A stretch of DNA of 9,838 nucleotides from Fluviibacter sp039805865 (lineage in GTDB: Bacteria > Pseudomonadota > Gammaproteobacteria > Burkholderiales > Rhodocyclaceae), in the NCBI GenBank assembly GCA_039805865.1, contig JBDLTI010000063.1, positions 1 through 9,838 of the forward strand, given 5' to 3'. Positions 5,731-9,838 of this stretch are shown piece after piece (within the stretch, counting starts at the first letter, position 1; every line of letters begins with the position of its first letter). Both the position numbers and the translations under genes were made by a program. The notes beneath the pieces were generated by a model. It was not told the DNA's origin. It did not search any database and was given only the letters and a program-made list of their open reading frames with translations.

Positions 5731-7273
5731 ACCCCAGCCCTTTCAGCTTCTGCCGGATGAGGTTGTCTAGTTCTGCGCCTTTGGCCATTTGTTCACCGAG
5801 CTTCTCAGTCAGCTTTTGCATCTTGTCGGCAAAGGCTTCGTCGTCATCTTCGACTTCTTCAGCACCAACGTAGCGGCCGGGGGTGAGCACATGGCCGTGC
5901 TGGGCGATTTCTGCCAGTTTGACGCTGCGGCAATAGCCGGGGACGTCTTCGTAGGTGCCGGCATTGGGCTCACCGCGCCAGGCGGCAACGGTGTTGCCGA
6001 TTCGTTCGATGACGTCATCGGTGAGTTCTGCCTGTACGCGGCTGATCATGCTGCCGAGTTTACGAGCATCAATAAAGAGGACTTCGCCTTTGCGCTGGGT
6101 TTTCTCTTTTGTGAGGAACCAGAGGCAGGCCGGGATCTGGGTGTTGAAGAAGAGTTGGCCGGGTAAGGCGACCATGACTTCGACCACATCGGCGTCAACC
6201 ATGGCTTTGCGGATGTCGCCTTCGCTGTTCTGGCTGGAGCTCATGGAACCGTTGGCAAGCACGATGCCGGCTCGGCCTTTGGCTTTGAGGTGGTAGAGCA
6301 TGTGCTGCAACCAGGCGTAATTGGCGTTGCCTTGCGGCGGGGTACCGTACACCCAACGTGGGTCACCATCCAGGCTGCCATGCCACCAATCGCTGATGTT
6401 GAAGGGTGGGTTGGCAAGGATAAAGTCCGCCCGCAGATCGGGATGTTGATCCCGGGTGAAGGTGTCACCCGGTTCTCGGCCGAGGTTGAAGTCAATGCCG
6501 CGAATAGCAAGGTTCATGGCGGCTAGGCGCCATGTGGTGGGGTTAGATTCTTGCCCGTAGATGGAGACATCACCCAGCTTGCCGCCGTGCGCTTCGATGA
6601 ATTTCTCGGATTGGACGAACATGCCACCGGAGCCACAGCACGGGTCGTAGACTTGGCCATGATGTGGGGCAAGCACGGCCACCAGGGTTTTAACAATGGA
6701 GGCCGGGGTATAGAACTGCCCGCCCTTTTTACCTTCGGCGCTGGCGAACTGGCCGAGAAAGTATTCATAAACCTGGCCGAGGATGTCTCGGGCTTTACCT
6801 GGATCATCCCCAAAGCCAATGGTAGAGATCAGATCGACCAGTTCACCGAGTTTGCCATCGGGCAGTTGAGCGCGGCCGTAGCGTTTGTCGAGAATACCTT
6901 TGAGTTTGGGGTTGTCGGCTTCGATGGCGGTGAGCGCATCGTCAATTTGTTTGCCGATATCCGGTTGTTTGGCGGCGGCGCGAAGCGCTTCCCAACGGGC
7001 GGTCTCAGGCACCCAGAAAACATTCACTTCGCGGTAGTAATCACGCTCTTCGAGTTCTGCCTCTATCTCAGCGGCATCAGCACCCTCGAGAAAGTAGTCG
7101 TCTTTGGGGTCGGCAAAGCGATGCGCCAGTTCGGCGCGGCGGGCGGCAAAGGTGTCGGAGATGTATTTAACGAAAATAAGACCCAGCACCAGGTGCTTGT
7201 ATTCAGCCGCATCCATTTGAGCGCGGAGTTTGTCGGCTGCTGCCCAGAGGGTCTTTTTAATGTCGTCGAGCAT
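5720..7273 (-). CDS. hsdM: Type I restriction-modification system, DNA adenine-N6 methyltransferase subunit HsdM
   Basis: A 517-residue N6-adenine methyltransferase that, with HsdS in an M2S complex, methylates one adenine in each half of the target using S-adenosylmethionine. The N-terminal helical HsdM domain (about 1-130) includes EYKHLVLGLIFVKYISDTF (24-42). It is followed by GGQFYTP (184-190), motif I DPCCGSGG (210-217) for cofactor binding and catalytic motif IV NPPF (288-291). The C-terminal tail from about 470 is charged and probably forms a coiled coil. Length is normal and all motifs are present. The ATG at 7271-7273 has AAGG 6 nt upstream. The gene begins 26 nt after the ATPase stop, so it is served either by readthrough or by a promoter at the end of that gene. 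Its 3' end overlaps hsdS by 11 nt, keeping M and S production linked. Confidence 0.97.
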   Translation of the reverse strand: MLDDIKKTLWAAADKLRAQMDAAEYKHLVLGLIFVKYISDTFAARRAELAHRFADPKDDYFLEGADAAEIEAELEERDYYREVNVFWVPETARWEALRAAAKQPDIGKQIDDALTAIEADNPKLKGILDKRYGRAQLPDGKLGELVDLISTIGFGDDPGKARDILGQVYEYFLGQFASAEGKKGGQFYTPASIVKTLVAVLAPHHGQVYDPCCGSGGMFVQSEKFIEAHGGKLGDVSIYGQESNPTTWRLAAMNLAIRGIDFNLGREPGDTFTRDQHPDLRADFILANPPFNISDWWHGSLDGDPRWVYGTPPQGNANYAWLQHMLYHLKAKGRAGIVLANGSMSSSQNSEGDIRKAMVDADVVEVMVALPGQLFFNTQIPACLWFLTKEKTQRKGEVLFIDARKLGSMISRVQAELTDDVIERIGNTVAAWRGEPNAGTYEDVPGYCRSVKLAEIAQHGHVLTPGRYVGAEEVEDDDEAFADKMQKLTEKLGEQMAKGAELDNLIRQKLKGLGYEF

Positions 7274-7298
7274 AGAAAACCTTTTTTACAATACCGAC

Positions 7299-7329
7299 AT
7301 TATGACTTATCGGTGAACGCCCCATACAA
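7299..7329 (-). promoter_or_regulatory. Possible hsdM promoter overlapping the 3' end of the ATPase gene
   Basis: On the minus strand CATAAT (plus 7299-7304) is a five-of-six match to a -10 box and overlaps the ATPase stop codon. The best -35 candidate is TTGTAT (plus 7324-7329), but the 19-nt spacer is long and the match poor. A start near 7292 would leave a leader of about 19 nt carrying the AAGG ribosome-binding site. The alternative is readthrough from the ATPase gene, since no terminator separates the two. Confidence 0.3.
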
Positions 7330-9735
7330 CCGCTGCAGACCACCAGTCAGCAGAATGACCACCCCAACCGTGATCAACATCACAAGAATGGTTTGTGGCA
7401 ATGCCATAGGCGTCATGGAAAACAAACCAGCCAAGATGGGCAACGCAGTAATCGCCAACAGGCTGGCAACAGATATCCCCAGTACAACCAGACTGAGTGT
7501 CGGAAAACCCACGATGAGTTGGCGAGCTAGAAAACGGGATTGTCGTAATGCCATAACAAAACCGACAGTTGCAGACACCAAAACAGTAAAAATAATGGTT
7601 CGAATGTCGGTGATCGATTGATCGGTCAGATACAGATATCGATAAAGAGCTATCAAAAGTCCACCGACCACAAGCCCCAGCAATAGGTGGCTAGCCAGTT
7701 GTGTTTTGCTCAACAATGGTTCTGTGCGGTTACGGGGTGGCTTTGACATTTCGTTGCCGCTTCCCTGCTCGGCTTCAAACACTAGCGAACAGGTTGGGTC
7801 GAATACCAGTTCCAGAAAGGCAATATGGATGGGCAAGAGTAGCAGCGGCAATCCCATAAGTACTGGCATGATGGATAGACAAATCACTGGTATGTGAATG
7901 GTCAGGGTATAAAGCAGCGCCTGGCGTAGGTTGCTAAAAATTCGCCGCCCAAGGGCAATGGCCGTCACGATCGACGCGAAATCATCTTCCAATAACACCA
8001 GCGAAGCCGCTTCACGAGCCACATCCGTGCCCCGCTTACCCATGGCGATACCGATATGTGCCGCTTTAAGCGCCGGCGCATCGTTAACACCATCACCGGT
8101 CATAGCGACGATTTCACCCAGGTTCTTGAGCCCCTGAACGATTTCCAGCTTTCGCTCCGGGGTAATGCGCGCATGGACGTCTTCCGGTGCAATACCGACC
8201 TTACGGGCAATGGCGGCAGCGGTCGTTGGGTGATCACCCGTGATCATTACGACTCGAATGCCCGCTTTCTGGCAGGCAGCCACCGCTGCTGGCACATCTT
8301 TGCGTACGGGATCTTCAAGCCCCACCAGACCTATGAATTCGAAATCGAAATCATGCTGGATCTCCGGCCAAGTCTGATCGGTCGGGTAGATGGCTTTGGC
8401 AACAGCGAGTACACGCAGCCCCTGCTCGGCTAAGGCATCTGCTTCAGCGGCCATTTTCAGATGGCTGGCTTCAGAGAGATGGCAGAGCTCGGCCACCGCC
8501 TCAGGCGCCCCCTTACAGGCGATGACATGGTGGGAGAGACCCGGCCCTTCCCAAACATGTGTCATGGCCATCAGATCTGCACTGAGTTCGTATTCGCGGG
8601 CGAGCGACCAGACTTGTTCCGGGAATCCAGCATCTCCCAGATGCTGACGTGCAAACTCATGAAACGCATTTTCCATGGGGTCGTGTGGCTCAATCTCACT
8701 ACCGAGTACGCTATAGCGAACAAGCTCGGCATAATCATCAGGCAAGGCAACCAGCCCATCTGTCGCCAAGAAGTTGCCATTCACGGCCAGCGCTGCTACC
8801 CGCATGCGGTTCTCAGTTAAGGTGCCTGTCTTATCAACGCAGAGCACGGTGGTTTTACCCAGCGTCTCAATGGCATTCAGATTGCGGGTCAGCACCTTGT
8901 GCTGGGCGATACGACGCGCCCCAAGTGCAAAGAACACAATCATGATGACTGGAAATTCCTGCGGTAACGCGGCCATGGCCAAGGTGATGCCCGATAGCAC
9001 GCCCGCCATCCAATCACCCGTTTTAATGACATAAACGAGCGCCAAACTGATACTGAGCAGAACAGCAATGCCTGCAATGCGCAGGGTCAATTGTTTGACC
9101 TGTTGATGGAGCGGTGATGCTTCCGGATCAATTACTTCTAGCGCTTTGCCAATGCTGCCCAGGCGCGTTGCCTTGCCGGTCGCGATCACTTCGGCAACAC
9201 CCTGACCTCGCACGATCATTGTGCCGGCATAGACCAGCGCATCTGTCGATAGTTTCGGCACGCTCACCGACTCGCCGGTGAGCATGGATTCATCGGCAGA
9301 GAGTTCATGAAACTCCAGCACACGGGCATCGGCTGGGACACGGTCGCCCTCGGCCAGTAACAAAATGTCACCAAGCACCACATCACACCCTGCAATGCGC
9401 GTTTCTGCGCCATCACGAATCACCAGAGCGCGTGGGCTGGATAGATCACGTAATGATTCGAGCGCATTTTCGGTGCGCTGCTCCTGAGCAATAGTCACGC
9501 CCATAATGATGACCACAAACGCCAGCAACACGAGCGCATCATGGACATCACCCATCAGCAGATAAATGCCACCCGCAGCCAGCAGCAGCATGAACATGGG
9601 TTCAGTCACGACTTCAGCACAAATTTTGAGCAAGCCGCGCGTTTTTTCCAACGTCAGCTCATTCGGGCCGCCTGCTTCGAGGCGATGTCTGGCTTCTTTA
9701 GCCGTTAAACCGAGCGGGATTGTTGTGTGGTTCAT
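7300..9735 (-). CDS. P-type cation-transporting ATPase (substrate not assigned)
   Basis: A complete 811-residue P-type ATPase of the P2-like architecture, an inner-membrane pump driven by aspartyl phosphorylation. In order: an N-terminal cation-ATPase segment (GLTAKEARHRLEAGGPNEL, 9-27); membrane helices about 45-82; actuator domain with TGES at 153-156; helices about 217-272 with the M4 motif ALPQEFPVIM (256-265); phosphorylation motif DKTGTLT with D301; nucleotide-binding KGAPE at 408-412; hinge TGD at 499-501 and TGDGVND at 546-552; and about six C-terminal helices from 605. There is no N-terminal CxxC metal domain and no CPC in M4, which argues against a copper or zinc P1B pump. The M4 PQEFP and M6 ELVFDPTCS (642-650) differ from the PEGL and N-x-x-x-D of SERCA-type calcium pumps. 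The ATG has only a weak GGGAT upstream. Nothing links it biochemically to the RM genes apart from the 26-nt spacing. Confidence 0.92.
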   Translation of the reverse strand: MNHTTIPLGLTAKEARHRLEAGGPNELTLEKTRGLLKICAEVVTEPMFMLLLAAGGIYLLMGDVHDALVLLAFVVIIMGVTIAQEQRTENALESLRDLSSPRALVIRDGAETRIAGCDVVLGDILLLAEGDRVPADARVLEFHELSADESMLTGESVSVPKLSTDALVYAGTMIVRGQGVAEVIATGKATRLGSIGKALEVIDPEASPLHQQVKQLTLRIAGIAVLLSISLALVYVIKTGDWMAGVLSGITLAMAALPQEFPVIMIVFFALGARRIAQHKVLTRNLNAIETLGKTTVLCVDKTGTLTENRMRVAALAVNGNFLATDGLVALPDDYAELVRYSVLGSEIEPHDPMENAFHEFARQHLGDAGFPEQVWSLAREYELSADLMAMTHVWEGPGLSHHVIACKGAPEAVAELCHLSEASHLKMAAEADALAEQGLRVLAVAKAIYPTDQTWPEIQHDFDFEFIGLVGLEDPVRKDVPAAVAACQKAGIRVVMITGDHPTTAAAIARKVGIAPEDVHARITPERKLEIVQGLKNLGEIVAMTGDGVNDAPALKAAHIGIAMGKRGTDVAREAASLVLLEDDFASIVTAIALGRRIFSNLRQALLYTLTIHIPVICLSIMPVLMGLPLLLLPIHIAFLELVFDPTCSLVFEAEQGSGNEMSKPPRNRTEPLLSKTQLASHLLLGLVVGGLLIALYRYLYLTDQSITDIRTIIFTVLVSATVGFVMALRQSRFLARQLIVGFPTLSLVVLGISVASLLAITALPILAGLFSMTPMALPQTILVMLITVGVVILLTGGLQRLYGAFTDKS

Positions 9736-9758
9736 TTGCGATAACTATCCCACAAAAA

Positions 9759-9786
9759 AACAAACCCGGCCGAAGCCGGGTTTGTT
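9759..9786 (-). terminator. Rho-independent terminator with UUCG tetraloop
   Basis: Plus-strand CAAACCCGGC (9761-9770), loop CGAA (9771-9774) and GCCGGGTTTG (9775-9784) form a perfect 10-bp stem, extendable by two A-T pairs. Read on the minus strand the loop is the very stable UUCG, and the stem is followed by a run of seven T. It therefore terminates a minus-strand gene upstream of the ATPase, to the right of the window. On the plus strand the following T run is short, so termination in that direction would be weaker. It insulates the ATPase and RM block from the right-hand neighbour. Confidence 0.9.
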
Positions 9787-9810
9787 CTGGTTACTGAATC
9801 AGCGAAATGA

Positions 9811-9838
9811 TTACAGTAGACCCTTGAGCAGCTTCGCC
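9811..9838 (-). other. Probable 3' end of an unidentified minus-strand gene (frame uncertain)
   Basis: The terminator just downstream implies that a minus-strand gene ends here. One frame gives AKLLKGLL then TAA at 9811-9813, about 25 nt before the hairpin. A second frame runs on to TAA at 9791-9793, reading GEAAQGSTVIISLIQ. Both are too short to identify or to choose between with confidence. The first leaves a more usual distance to the hairpin and has a plausible helical C terminus. Confidence 0.3.

Noticed and set aside
6551..7621. 356-codon open frame on the plus strand
   Set aside because: It lies antisense to hsdM and runs past it into the 3' end of the ATPase gene, both of which are unambiguous by motif. 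Its translation has no recognisable family features, and long antisense frames are common opposite GC-rich coding DNA.
1..9838. CRISPR array, tRNA, rRNA, insertion-sequence ends or integrase
   Set aside because: No regularly spaced repeats, no transposase or integrase translation and no tRNA-like fold were seen. The RM locus shows no direct mobile-element signature within this window.

Overview
The window is bacterial chromosomal DNA of moderately high GC, about 55% by eye in hsdM and the ATPase gene, most likely from a gammaproteobacterium. That guess rests on the gene styles: a Fis-type HTH from a sigma-54 activator, a complete type I restriction-modification (RM) locus and a bacterial P-type ATPase. 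I cannot name a genus. Almost everything is on the minus strand, so genes are read from high to low coordinates.

Region by region: (1) 3-164 (+) is the 3' end of a sigma-54-dependent activator or NtrC-like response regulator, converging on hsdR with an 11-nt gap. (2) 176-7273 (-) is a five-gene type I RM locus in transcription order hsdM, hsdS, an HTH-nucleotidyltransferase gene, a HEPN-domain gene, hsdR. hsdM and hsdS overlap by 11 nt, the nucleotidyltransferase and HEPN genes by 47 nt, and HEPN and hsdR by 1 nt (TAATG). The only real gap inside the locus is the 56 nt after hsdS. It holds a promoter-like sequence and a striking array of four GTAGC/GCTAC half-sites, arranged as two 17-bp palindromes 21 bp apart. 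(3) 7300-9735 (-) is a complete P-type cation-transporting ATPase whose stop codon lies 26 nt upstream of hsdM. (4) 9759-9786 is a strong intrinsic terminator reading on the minus strand. It ends a gene that lies mostly beyond the right edge.

How the genes work together: HsdM and HsdS form the m6A methyltransferase that marks host DNA at a bipartite site set by HsdS. Adding HsdR gives the translocating nuclease. The inserted pair has the architecture of a minimal nucleotidyltransferase/HEPN (MNT-HEPN, type VII toxin-antitoxin-like) module. Its nucleotidyltransferase is fused to a winged helix, and an operator-like array overlaps the -10 box, presumed start and ribosome-binding site of that gene. 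Because HEPN and hsdR follow in overlapping frames, one switch could control the guard module and the restriction subunit together, separately from the protective methyltransferase. This regulated split operon is the most interesting candidate system here; its function is inference.
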